From DASXMT01 sp036521415 (GTDB taxonomy: Bacteria > Actinomycetota > Acidimicrobiia > Acidimicrobiales > RAAP-2): 20,906 nt of DNA. Under the pieces are notes generated by a model, which did no database searches, was not told the DNA's origin, and saw only the letters and a list, made by a program, of their open reading frames with translations. Below are positions 14,286 to 20,906 of this stretch, one piece after another. The first letter of the stretch is position 1. Every line of letters starts with the position of its first letter. The DNA lies in contig DATDHU010000004.1 of NCBI GenBank assembly GCA_036521415.1, positions 1 to 20,906 of the forward strand, given 5' to 3'. Position numbers and translations under genes: made by a program.

Positions 14286-15602
14286 TCAGTTGCGGGGCAC
14301 CTGGCGCCACGGTGACTTCTGCCACGGGTCGGGTTCGCGCGGAAGCCCGAGGACGCGCTCGGCGATGATGTTCTTGTTCACCTCGGTGGTACCCCCCTCG
14401 ATGGTGTTGGCCCGGCTCCGGAGCATGCCCTTCACCTCGTAGGGCAGGGAGTCGGCGTAGGGTTGGACGAGGTCACCGGGGTGACCGGCACCGATGCGTG
14501 ATGCCATGGGCCAGCCGGTGGCGTCCGCCCCCGACAAGTCGGTGGCCAGATTCTGTATCCGCTGATTGAGGTCCCCCTGATGGACCTTGCCCACCGAGCT
14601 CTCCGGTCCGGGGGCCCGGCCGGCCTTGACCCCGGCCCGGACCCGCTGGTTCGTCCAGTTGCGGATCCGCTCCTCGCTCAGCACCTTCATCAGCTTCTGG
14701 CGCACCCGCGGATCGTCCCAGCCACCGGTGCGGCCCCCGACGCTGGTCCGTCGGGCCAGTTGAACCAGGCGCTCGGCGCCGCCACCGCCGATCCGGTCGA
14801 CGCCACCCGAGCCCGATCCGGAAACCATCTGACGCTCACCCGACAGGGTTGCGTTTCCGACCTTCCACCCCTGGTTCACCTCGCCCACCCGCTGGCTGTC
14901 GGGAACCCGGGCCCGATCGAGAAAGACCTCGTTGAAGTCGACCTCCCCGGTGATGTGGCGAAGGGGGCGGACCTCGACGCCGGGCTCGTGCATGCCGACG
15001 AGGAAATAGGTGATCCCCTGGCGTTTGGGAGCGTCGGCGTCGGTCCGGGCCAGGAGCACACCGAAGTCGGCCAGGTGGGCCCATGTGTTCCACACCTTCT
15101 GGCCGGTGATCACCCACTCGTCCCCGTCCCGCTCGGCCCGGGTGGCCAGCGAGGCCAGGTCGGAGCCGGCCCCCGGCTCGCTGAACAGCTGGCACCAGAT
15201 CTCCTCGTTCCGCACGATGGGACCGAGAAACCGCAGCCGCTGCTCCTCGGTCCCGAAGGAGAAAAGAGCGGGGGCGGCCAGGCTCAGACCCAGTGGGTTG
15301 AGGCGACCCAGGTTGTACGGCGCCAACTCGACCTCGACCGCTCGGGCCTCCGACGGTGTGAGTCCCGCCCCTGCGTAGGCCATCGGCCACGTCGGGGCCA
15401 CCAGGCCCGAGGCGGCAAAGACCGGGTACCACGCCTCGTACTGGGCACGGGTCCGGACTTCCCTGATGGCGGCCGCGCCGCCCTGTCGCGCTGCGTGGCG
15501 CCAGACCTCGGGCACGTGGTCTTCCACCCATTGGCGGGCCCGAGCGGCCAACTCGCCGGCCGGGAGGCCGGTCACGAACATCCTCTCGTCCGTCCGATCC
15601 AT
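14286..15602 (-). CDS. Acyl-CoA dehydrogenase (FadE-like)
   Basis: FAD-dependent alpha,beta-dehydrogenase of acyl-CoA thioesters, 438 aa. The N-terminal helical part starts with TWPMAYAGAGLTPSEA (71-86). The FAD/acyl contact QLFSEPGAGSDLASLATRA is at 138-156 and WVITGQKVWNTWAHLADFG at 163-181. The C-terminal helical domain ends with ANTIEGGTTEVNKNIIAERV (398-417), where Glu402 sits at the usual catalytic-base position. The RSRANTIEGGTTEVNKN ending and the middle insertion resemble mycobacterial FadE enzymes used for steroid or branched substrates, which often act as heteromers, but no partner FadE is seen. The ATG at 15602 overlaps the crotonase stop by one base (TGATG), with AAGGGA upstream. 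Confidence 0.95.
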   Translation of the reverse strand: MDRTDERMFVTGLPAGELAARARQWVEDHVPEVWRHAARQGGAAAIREVRTRAQYEAWYPVFAASGLVAPTWPMAYAGAGLTPSEARAVEVELAPYNLGRLNPLGLSLAAPALFSFGTEEQRLRFLGPIVRNEEIWCQLFSEPGAGSDLASLATRAERDGDEWVITGQKVWNTWAHLADFGVLLARTDADAPKRQGITYFLVGMHEPGVEVRPLRHITGEVDFNEVFLDRARVPDSQRVGEVNQGWKVGNATLSGERQMVSGSGSGGVDRIGGGGAERLVQLARRTSVGGRTGGWDDPRVRQKLMKVLSEERIRNWTNQRVRAGVKAGRAPGPESSVGKVHQGDLNQRIQNLATDLSGADATGWPMASRIGAGHPGDLVQPYADSLPYEVKGMLRSRANTIEGGTTEVNKNIIAERVLGLPREPDPWQKSPWRQVPRN

Positions 15603-16417
15603 CAGCGTCCCTTGAACTCCGGAGGGCGACGCTCCTTGAATGCGCCCAGGCCCTCGCGGAAGTCCTCGCTCCGCGAGGAGAGCTCCATGGCGAACCCCTC
15701 GTTGCGGAGCTGGTCCTCCAACGGGAGCGAGGCACCGGCATGAAGCAACCACTTGGTGAGCCCGAGGGCGACCGTCGGGCCGTGGGCCAGCGAGGCCGAC
15801 AACTCGTCGGTTACCGGCTTCAGGTCGCCCGGGGGCACGGCCCGATGGATCAGTCCCCACTCCGCTGCCTCGGTCCCGCTCAACTCGCGACCGAGCAACA
15901 ACAGCTCGGAGGCCCGGGCTGCGCCGATCAGCCGGGGGAGCAACCACGTGGCCCCGCTGTCGGGGGTGAACCCACGGGAGGAGAACGGCTCCCACAAGCG
16001 GGCATCGGCCGCCACCACGGTGAAGTCGGCCGCGGCGGCGATCTGCAGGCCGATGCCCGCCGCCCACCCCTGGACGGCGCACACCACGGGAACCTGCACC
16101 GTGCAGAGCAGGGGGATGAGCCGGTGGGCCTGGGAGGGCAGCCGACGCTGGATGGAGCCCGCCCGCGGCCGGCGTTCGTCACCGGTGTTTCGGGCGACGA
16201 TGTCGGCCCCGGCGCAGAAGTGGTCACCGCTGCCGGTGATGAGGATGACCCGCACGGCCTCGTCGCGGCCGGCGGCGTCCACCGAATCGATCAGGCCGGT
16301 CATCATGGTGTCGCTGACTGCGTTGCGGACAGTCGGCCGGTCGAGCCGGAGCTCGAGTGCGGCGCCCCGCAACTCGACCGACAAGCCGTCCACCGAACGG
16401 TAGGGCGCGTCGGTCAT
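15602..16417 (-). CDS. Enoyl-CoA hydratase/isomerase family protein (isomerase-like active site)
   Basis: Crotonase-fold protein, 271 aa, acting on acyl-CoA thioesters in the cytoplasm. The oxyanion-hole strands are in HFCAGADI (66-73) and GWAAGIGLQIAAAADF (117-132). The hydratase Glu144 position is Gln125 and the second Glu is absent; instead RGFTPDSGATWLLPRLIG (148-165) carries Asp153, the pattern of PaaG-like and delta3,delta2-enoyl-CoA isomerases. Isomerisation is therefore more likely than hydration. The C-terminal helix ends FREGLGAFKERRPPEFKGR, typical for the family. The ATG at 16417 overlaps the acyl dehydratase stop by four bases (ATGA), so the three genes from 17682 to 14286 form one coupled unit. 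Confidence 0.93.
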   Translation of the reverse strand: MTDAPYRSVDGLSVELRGAALELRLDRPTVRNAVSDTMMTGLIDSVDAAGRDEAVRVILITGSGDHFCAGADIVARNTGDERRPRAGSIQRRLPSQAHRLIPLLCTVQVPVVCAVQGWAAGIGLQIAAAADFTVVAADARLWEPFSSRGFTPDSGATWLLPRLIGAARASELLLLGRELSGTEAAEWGLIHRAVPPGDLKPVTDELSASLAHGPTVALGLTKWLLHAGASLPLEDQLRNEGFAMELSSRSEDFREGLGAFKERRPPEFKGR

Positions 16418-17682
16418 CGCAGCGGTGCGGCCGTGCCGTCGGCGAAGTTGGATGCAATGGCGCTGAGGGCCCCGGTCAGGTCGGTGGACCCACCGGGCGG
16501 GTCGGGAAGGCGTACCGGGCCGTGCTCTCTACTGGGGAGGATGAGGGTGGCATGGCCCGGGGTGGTGATCTCGCCCCGTTGGTTCTCGGCCCACACCTCG
16601 AGATCGACCGTCGGCCTGTTCCCATCGGCCACGTACTTCCTCGTGACCGTCCCGCGCAGCCACTGGGTGTCCCCGACGAAGTTGAACTTCCGGAACTCGC
16701 AGTCGAGCTTCCACAGCCAGGCGTCGTCGCCCATCCAGTCGGTGCACAGGTGGATCAGCCACGTCTCCCGCATCCTCCCGTAGTCGAACGTGGTCGGGTT
16801 CCCGGACCGTCGGGCGAACTCGGGGTCCCAGTGGACCCGCTGCATCACATCGGGGACGTTGAGGTCGTCGCGATGGAAGAACCGGGGAATGCGCCTGCGG
16901 TTCTGGGCGCCCAACCGGAGTGGCTTGACCCCGTAGAGGCCCATGCCCATACCCACGTGCCAACAGATCATGTCGGTGACCGTGAGCGGCCCCTTGACCA
17001 TCGGCCCGACCGAGTCGCCCTCAGCCACGTCCTCCCACCAGCGGGTGGCCGAGCCCCTCGGTCCCTCCCCGCCGTACTGGGCCTCGATGGCCTCTATCTC
17101 CTCGTCGGCGTACGGACGGAGCTCGAACCCGTCGTTCTTCTTCTTCTCCCGGGCCTTGGTCCGCTCGGTGCGGATCATCAACCGGTACTGCCCGGCCAGG
17201 ATCGCTCCCTGTCCGTCCTGGAACACCTGGCCCGTCCACTCGTGCACGGCGCGCTCGGCAAACTGGCTCGGCTTGTCGAGCACGCCGACGAGCGCGTTGC
17301 GGCGCGTCACGCTGCGGCCCGGTCGAAGCGGGGCCCACCACTCGCGGGCGCTGGCCGAGTAGAACGCGTGCACACCCCGGAGCGGGTCGCCCCGCATCAG
17401 GTCCCGCACTTCCGGTGACACCTCGGCCACCTCGTCCGCGCCGATCAGGGAGTCGCCTCCCACCAGCGGTGGCGGGGCGATGACCCCTTCCCACACCGAA
17501 TGGCCGGCATAGTCCTCATCCCACCACAGCGGGTTGTCGTCGCCGTAGCTCTCGGCCACATGGCGGAAGGCGTCGACGCCGGGGTTGATGTAGTGGGGCG
17601 CTACCGGATGGGGCTCGGGGATGCCGATACGCGCCCGAAGCCGCTCGATCGCCTCGTCGGTGATCTTGCCCGCTTCACTCAT
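16414..17682 (-). CDS. MaoC / FAS1-like dehydratase domain protein (double hotdog acyl dehydratase)
   Basis: Predicted (R)-specific enoyl-CoA hydratase or acyl dehydratase, 422 aa, twice the size of a single hotdog unit. N-terminal hotdog: residues 35-175, with HVAESYGDDNPLWWDEDYA (41-59) and VIAPPPLVGG (67-76), the signature region of FAS1-like/MaoC N-terminal domains. A charged linker (KAREKKKNDGFE, 176-187) follows. C-terminal hotdog: about 210-390, with GPLTVTDMICWHVGMGMG (231-248) and FDYGRMRETWLIHLCTDWMG (299-318). Catalytic residues cannot be assigned without alignment. The ATG at 17682 has GGAGG eight bases upstream. It is first gene of the minus-strand acyl-CoA operon, and a 12-bp palindrome lies 18 bases upstream of its start. 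Confidence 0.88.
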   Translation of the reverse strand: MSEAGKITDEAIERLRARIGIPEPHPVAPHYINPGVDAFRHVAESYGDDNPLWWDEDYAGHSVWEGVIAPPPLVGGDSLIGADEVAEVSPEVRDLMRGDPLRGVHAFYSASAREWWAPLRPGRSVTRRNALVGVLDKPSQFAERAVHEWTGQVFQDGQGAILAGQYRLMIRTERTKAREKKKNDGFELRPYADEEIEAIEAQYGGEGPRGSATRWWEDVAEGDSVGPMVKGPLTVTDMICWHVGMGMGLYGVKPLRLGAQNRRRIPRFFHRDDLNVPDVMQRVHWDPEFARRSGNPTTFDYGRMRETWLIHLCTDWMGDDAWLWKLDCEFRKFNFVGDTQWLRGTVTRKYVADGNRPTVDLEVWAENQRGEITTPGHATLILPSREHGPVRLPDPPGGSTDLTGALSAIASNFADGTAAPLR

Positions 17683-17700
17683 GGCGCGACCCTCCGGCTC

Positions 17701-17712
17701 TCGGATATCCGA
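17701..17712. promoter_or_regulatory. 12-bp palindrome in the divergent acyl-CoA promoter region
   Basis: TCGGATATCCGA is a perfect 12-base palindrome, in the 170-base gap between the divergent acyl dehydratase (start 17682) and LLM oxidoreductase (start 17853). It could be an operator half or whole for a TetR-type repressor common in such loci, but no regulator gene is in the window. The same gap holds AT-rich ACATAT words at 17777 and 17801, the latter within ACATATTGTATCC, a possible -10 region for the plus-strand genes. Confidence 0.35.
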
Positions 17713-17852
17713 CTGGCGGGCAAGGAGTATGGCACAAGCTCGAAATGCTGCAGCGGGCAACGGACACGGCCCCGAAACATATCGCTCTGCCGCATCGATC
17801 ACATATTGTATCCAAGACCGGCCCGGATCGCCCTGGCTTAGGGTGGGGCCCC

Positions 17853-18884
17853 ATGCACCTTGCCCTGCGATTGAACCTGTACCGGTCGGCCGAGTTGACC
17901 GTACCCGTGGACCTCGTCCAAGCGGCGGACGACCTCGGCTACCACTCGGTGTGGAGCGCCGAGGCCTACGGCACCGACGCCCTCTCCCCCCTCGCGTACC
18001 TGGCCGCTCTCACCCGCCGGATCAAGTTGGGAACGGCGATCGCCCAGCTGGCCGCCCGTCCCCCGGCCACGCTGGCCATGCACGCCATGACTATCGACGC
18101 GTTGGCCGGTGGAGGGAGGGTCATCATCGGGATCGGCGTGTCCGGGCCCCAGATCGTCGAGGGATGGTACGGGCAGCCTTGGGGCCATCCGACCGATCGA
18201 CTGCGGGACTACCTGGCCATCGTGCGCAAGGTGATCGACCGCCGGGCCCCGGTCACCCACGATGGCCCGGAGATCTCCCTCCCCTACCGGGGGCCGGGGT
18301 CGACCGGTCAGGGCAAGGCCCTCCGCTCGATCCTGCATGCCTCGGCACCCATCCCGCTCTGGCTGGCCTCAGGCGGGCCTCGCAACACCGAGCTGTGCGC
18401 CGAAGTCTGCGACGGATGGCTCCCGATGGGGCTCGGTTCCGGCACCGCCCACGTGGACCAGTTGGAGGCCGGATGGGAGAAGCGGGGGGGCCGGCCTGTC
18501 GACTTCGAGGTGTTCACCGGCGTCTCGGTGCAGCTCACCGACGACGTGGGCGGGGCCCTGGACCGGATGCGGCCGTTGACCGCCATGTACGTTGGGGGCA
18601 TGGGCAGCGCCACCCACAACTTCCATCGGGAGGCGATGGCCCGGAGGGGCTTCCCCGACGAGGCCCAGCGCATCCAGGAGCTGTGGCTGGCCGGACGCAA
18701 GGACGAGGCCGTGGCGACCGTCCCCGACGCATACCTCGAGCAGACCGCGTTCATCGGTGACCAGCAGCGCATACGCCGGCGCTGGGCCACCTGGACACCG
18801 CCGGCGCTCACCACCGGCCTGATCGTCGATGTGCCCGCCATCGAGGAGCTGCGTCTGGTCGCTGCACTGCGGGACGGATCATGA
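17853..18884 (+). CDS. LLM-class F420-dependent oxidoreductase
   Basis: Luciferase-like monooxygenase-fold (TIM barrel) protein, 343 aa, probably using coenzyme F420. Visible family segments are the opening strand MHLALRLNLYRS, then DLGYHSVWSAEAYGTDAL (about 30-47), IKLGTAIAQLAARPPATLAMHA, GGGRVIIGIGVSGPQIVEGWYG and IPLWLASGGPRNTELCAEVCDGWLPMGL. The same frame runs further upstream, but ATG 17853 matches the family's N-terminal strand and has GGGTGGGG five bases before it. It overlaps the next crotonase by four bases (ATGA). Substrates of this family vary (lipids, steroids, xenobiotics); linkage to crotonases and an acyl-CoA dehydrogenase suggests a redox step on an acyl or acyl-CoA intermediate. 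Confidence 0.93.
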   Translation: MHLALRLNLYRSAELTVPVDLVQAADDLGYHSVWSAEAYGTDALSPLAYLAALTRRIKLGTAIAQLAARPPATLAMHAMTIDALAGGGRVIIGIGVSGPQIVEGWYGQPWGHPTDRLRDYLAIVRKVIDRRAPVTHDGPEISLPYRGPGSTGQGKALRSILHASAPIPLWLASGGPRNTELCAEVCDGWLPMGLGSGTAHVDQLEAGWEKRGGRPVDFEVFTGVSVQLTDDVGGALDRMRPLTAMYVGGMGSATHNFHREAMARRGFPDEAQRIQELWLAGRKDEAVATVPDAYLEQTAFIGDQQRIRRRWATWTPPALTTGLIVDVPAIEELRLVAALRDGS

Positions 18885-19678
18885 GCTACGAGACCATCGT
18901 GGTCGACTCGCCGGCAGAGCACGTCGCCCGGATCACCCTCGACCGGCCGGAGAAGCGAAACGCCATCTCGGCGCGCATGCGGGTCGAGTTACTGGATGCC
19001 CTCCGGGCCCACGATCACGATCCCGGCGTGCGGGTCACGGTCATCCGGGGATCGGGACCGTGCTTCTCGGCCGGGTACGACCTCGCCGCCGGCTCGATGA
19101 TGGAGGATGCGCCGTTCTACTCGGCGCCGGGCGACGGGCAGTGGGCCCGCCAATGCAACGACACCTGGTTCAGCATCTGGGACCTGGCCAAGCCGGTGAT
19201 GGCCCAGATCCACGGCTACGCCATCGCCGGCGCCACCGAAATGGCGTCAGCCTGCGACCTGGTCTACGTGGCCGACGACGCCGAGATCAGCTATCCGGTG
19301 GTACGGGTGATAAGCCCGCCCGACTGGCAGTACCACACCGTGCTCCTGGGCATGCGCCGGGCCATGGAGCTCATCTTGACCGGGGATCCGATCTCCGGTG
19401 TCGAGGCCGCCGCCATCGGATTCGCCAACCGGTCGTTCCCGGCCGAAGACCTCGAGGCATCGGTGCTGCACGTGGCCCGACGGGTGGCCGGGGTACCGAG
19501 CGACCTGGCCCAGATCAACAAGCGCAGCATCCACCGTGCTTTCGACGTGTGGGGCGCCCGAGCCGCCATCCGGGCCGGCACCGAGCTCCAGGCCCTGGCC
19601 GGGCACACCCAGACAGCGGAGGCCAACCGCCGGGGTCTGCTCGAGCGCATGAAGGACCGGATCCAAACGGGCCAGTAG
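18881..19678 (+). CDS. Enoyl-CoA hydratase/isomerase family protein
   Basis: Crotonase-fold protein, 265 aa. ITLDRPEKRNAISARM (18-33) is the usual N-terminal strand and helix. CFSAGYDLAAG (61-71) and HGYAIAGATEMASACDLVYV (111-130) frame the oxyanion hole. Glu120 occupies the first catalytic Glu position, but the second position (around YPVVRV, 138-143) has Val, so it is not a textbook hydratase. A one-Glu crotonase may be an isomerase or a hydratase with altered mechanism. The loop DWQYHTVLLGMRRAMELILTG is normal. The ATG at 18881 overlaps the LLM gene stop by four bases, so the two are co-translated. It contains one TTA leucine codon. Confidence 0.93.
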   Translation: MSYETIVVDSPAEHVARITLDRPEKRNAISARMRVELLDALRAHDHDPGVRVTVIRGSGPCFSAGYDLAAGSMMEDAPFYSAPGDGQWARQCNDTWFSIWDLAKPVMAQIHGYAIAGATEMASACDLVYVADDAEISYPVVRVISPPDWQYHTVLLGMRRAMELILTGDPISGVEAAAIGFANRSFPAEDLEASVLHVARRVAGVPSDLAQINKRSIHRAFDVWGARAAIRAGTELQALAGHTQTAEANRRGLLERMKDRIQTGQ

Positions 19679-19951
19679 GGGGAGTCCCGAGTCGGCGCCG
19701 GCCCTGTTTCGGGTGGCTGCCGATGGAAGGCCCGTCGCAGCCCATACCGTTGTTTCGCCGTGGTCGGAGAAAGTGCATACATTATCCAGTGACCGAGCGG
19801 CGCCACCCGGAGACCGGTGGCGCCGGACCAGGACGCCGGGTACCGTCATCGCTCCGAACCTGTGCTGTCCAGGGTCGAGCGCGCGCAGATCGAGGGGAAC
19901 CATGAAGACCGGCGATGAAGGTGGTCACAGCACGAGAGGTGACACAGACCA
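19679..19951 (+). other. Intergenic region between two crotonases
   Basis: This 273-base gap breaks the otherwise overlapping plus-strand gene order, so the downstream genes may have their own promoter. An AT-rich patch TGCATACATTATCC (19774-19787) could be a -10 region, but no good -35 partner is seen. A stem-loop at 19799-19824 and a short ORF at 19902-19955 follow. Confidence 0.4.
19799..19824 (+). terminator. Stem-loop GGCGCCACC / GGTGGCGCC in the crotonase gap
   Basis: Nine bases GGCGCCACC pair exactly with GGTGGCGCC around CGGAGACC, and the inner GG/CC can extend the stem. No T-tract follows. It lies 120 bases after the upstream crotonase stop and just past a possible -10 patch, so it could equally be a 5' leader structure of the downstream genes. 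Confidence 0.35.
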
Positions 19952-19955
19952 GTGA
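19902..19955 (+). CDS. Possible 17-aa leader ORF coupled to a crotonase
   Basis: ATG at 19902 preceded by GAGGGG (19892-19897) at four bases, encoding MKTGDEGGHSTRGDTDQ. Its TGA overlaps the GTG start of the next crotonase in a GTGA arrangement. The hydrophilic peptide matches no family I know. It could serve only to bring ribosomes to the crotonase start, whose own GAGAGG is about 12 bases away. Chance occurrence is quite possible at this size. Confidence 0.35.
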   Translation: MKTGDEGGHSTRGDTDQ

Positions 19956-20788
19956 TCGACGACGGCGCCGCCCTCCTCGTTCAGCGCCACGGACCAGTCG
20001 GTTGGCTGATCTTCAACCGGCCTGGCTCGGCGAATGCCATGAACGCCGAGATGCTCGACGAGCTCGAAGCCGCCTGGCAGGAGCTGGACGCCGATCCCCG
20101 TGTGCGGGTCATCGTCAACACGGGAGAGGGCCGAGCCTTCCAGACCGGACTAGATGTCGTGGAGCTGGCCAAGAACCCCGAGGTGCTCCGGGATCAGTCC
20201 CGTCGCACCAAGCGGGCCGAGCTGCGCCTCACCGCCTGGCACAACCGAGTCGGCAAACCCGTCATCGCTGCGGTCAACGGCGTGTGCGCCGGCGGGGGGC
20301 TGCACTTCGTCGCTGACGCCGACATCGTCATCGCCGCCTCCGACGCCACCTTCTTCGACCCTCACGTGTCCATCGGACAGGTCACCGCCTACGAGGCCAT
20401 CGGGCTGGTGCGCAAGATGCCGGTCGAGGCGGTCATGAGGATGGCCCTGGTCGGCCGGTACGAGCGCATCGATGCGGCCCGCGCATACCAGTTGGGCATG
20501 ATCAGCCAGGTGGTCGACCCGCCCGACCAGCTCCGGGCGGCGGCCCAGGAGCTAGCCGAAAAGATCGCCAAGAACTCGCCGGCGGCCATGGCCGCCACCA
20601 AGCGCGCCCTGTGGGGAGCGCTGGAGCTCGGGCTCACCGACGCATGCAAGGCCGGAGCCAGCGAGCTGGTGTCGTTGTGGGGCCACCCGGACCAGGCCGA
20701 GGGGCCGTCGGCCTTCGCCGAGAAGCGCGAGGCCCGGTGGCAGGACCCCGACACCGGGGGGCCGGGCCCGGTGGGGGCCGAGCCATGA
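19952..20788 (+). CDS. Enoyl-CoA hydratase/isomerase family protein (FFDPHVSIGQ type)
   Basis: Crotonase-fold protein, 278 aa. LIFNRPGSANAMNAEMLDEL (19-38), AFQTGLDVVELAK (62-74) and NGVCAGGGLHFVADADIVIA (109-128) give the core. Both hydratase glutamate positions are replaced by His (His117 in GGGLHF, His138 in FFDPHVSIG), a recurrent variant among actinobacterial crotonases, so ordinary hydratase chemistry is doubtful. The C-terminal part KIAKNSPAAMAATKRALWGA is regular, with a Pro/Gly-rich tail. The GTG at 19952 is supported by the overlap with the 17-aa ORF stop and by family start length. Its stop overlaps an ATG at 20785, and another crotonase begins 48 bases later. Confidence 0.92.
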   Translation: MIDDGAALLVQRHGPVGWLIFNRPGSANAMNAEMLDELEAAWQELDADPRVRVIVNTGEGRAFQTGLDVVELAKNPEVLRDQSRRTKRAELRLTAWHNRVGKPVIAAVNGVCAGGGLHFVADADIVIAASDATFFDPHVSIGQVTAYEAIGLVRKMPVEAVMRMALVGRYERIDAARAYQLGMISQVVDPPDQLRAAAQELAEKIAKNSPAAMAATKRALWGALELGLTDACKAGASELVSLWGHPDQAEGPSAFAEKREARWQDPDTGGPGPVGAEP

Positions 20789-20836
20789 CCCAGAACGAAA
20801 CGATCGTCAGCCTGGCGCCGACACGGAGGAGAGCGC

Positions 20837-20906
20837 ATGCCGTACTCGAGCTTTGAGTGCCTGGCCGTCGAACGCCACGGTCGGGTCGGCTGGTTGATCA
20901 ACAACC
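20837..20906 (+). CDS. Crotonase-family protein, N-terminus only (cut by window edge)
   Basis: ATG at 20837 with GGAGG seven bases upstream (20825-20829). The 23 visible codons read MPYSSFECLAVERHG then RVGWLINN, matching the opening strand of the preceding crotonase (LLVQRHGPVGWLIFNRPG). The gene runs off the right edge. It is a third crotonase in the plus-strand set, probably co-transcribed with the one ending at 20788. Function beyond fold cannot be judged. Confidence 0.75.
   Translation, partial: MPYSSFECLAVERHGRVGWLINN

Noticed and set aside
14286..16082. Acyl-CoA dehydrogenase start far upstream (598 codons)
   Set aside because: The extension lies out of frame over a real crotonase; ATG 15602 with TGATG coupling fits the family length.
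17745..17852. Upstream extension of the LLM oxidoreductase
   Set aside because: The extra 36 residues do not resemble the family N-terminus and cover the AT-rich promoter-like patch.
20785..20856. 23-codon ORF overlapping the end of one crotonase (ATGA) and the start of the next
   Set aside because: No ribosome-binding site of its own beyond coupling, and it runs over the true crotonase start at 20837; likely chance.

Overview
The window is very GC-rich. It carries an F420-type LLM oxidoreductase, several actinobacterial-style crotonases, a two-hotdog acyl dehydratase, many GTG starts and densely overlapping genes. This points to a high-GC actinomycete-phylum bacterium, and an Acidimicrobiia-like lineage is my best guess. 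That placement is inferred from gene style, not from a marker gene. No phage, transposase, integrase or CRISPR array was seen.

Left part (1-11120, all on the minus strand): a tightly coupled surface-glycan operon read right to left. The order is methyltransferase-like protein, glycosyltransferase (type A), glycosyltransferase (type B), second methyltransferase-like protein, glycosyltransferase A, ClpP peptidase, ABC-2 permease (Wzm), ATPase with C-terminal glycan-binding domain (Wzt), glycosyltransferase A, glycosyltransferase B. Nearly every junction overlaps by 1-20 bases or is a few bases apart. The block looks built by duplication, with three A-type and two B-type glycosyltransferases and two methyltransferase-like proteins. 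A clpP gene sits in the middle, translationally coupled to wzm. The last gene runs into a 29-bp tandem repeat array at the window edge.

Middle (11121-12488): a GC-rich hairpin cluster, a plus-strand tRNA-Leu(TAG), and a separate minus-strand methyltransferase with a DUF4214-like N-terminus.

Right part (12489-20906): acyl-CoA (lipid, steroid or aromatic side-chain type) catabolism. A plus-strand short-chain dehydrogenase converges on a minus-strand operon of acyl dehydratase, crotonase, acyl-CoA dehydrogenase and a frameshifted crotonase. Divergent from that operon is a plus-strand set: LLM/F420 oxidoreductase, crotonase, a possible 17-aa leader ORF, a crotonase, and the first 23 codons of another crotonase cut by the window edge. 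Together these could supply the dehydrogenation, hydration/isomerisation and 3-hydroxyacyl oxidation steps of a beta-oxidation-like route. The substrate cannot be read from the sequence.

The most unusual points are the clpP gene embedded in a glycan export operon, the duplicated glycosyltransferase/methyltransferase modules, an 11-bp perfect hairpin at the wzt/glycosyltransferase junction, the tandem repeat that supplies a gene's stop codon, and a possible leader peptide before a crotonase.
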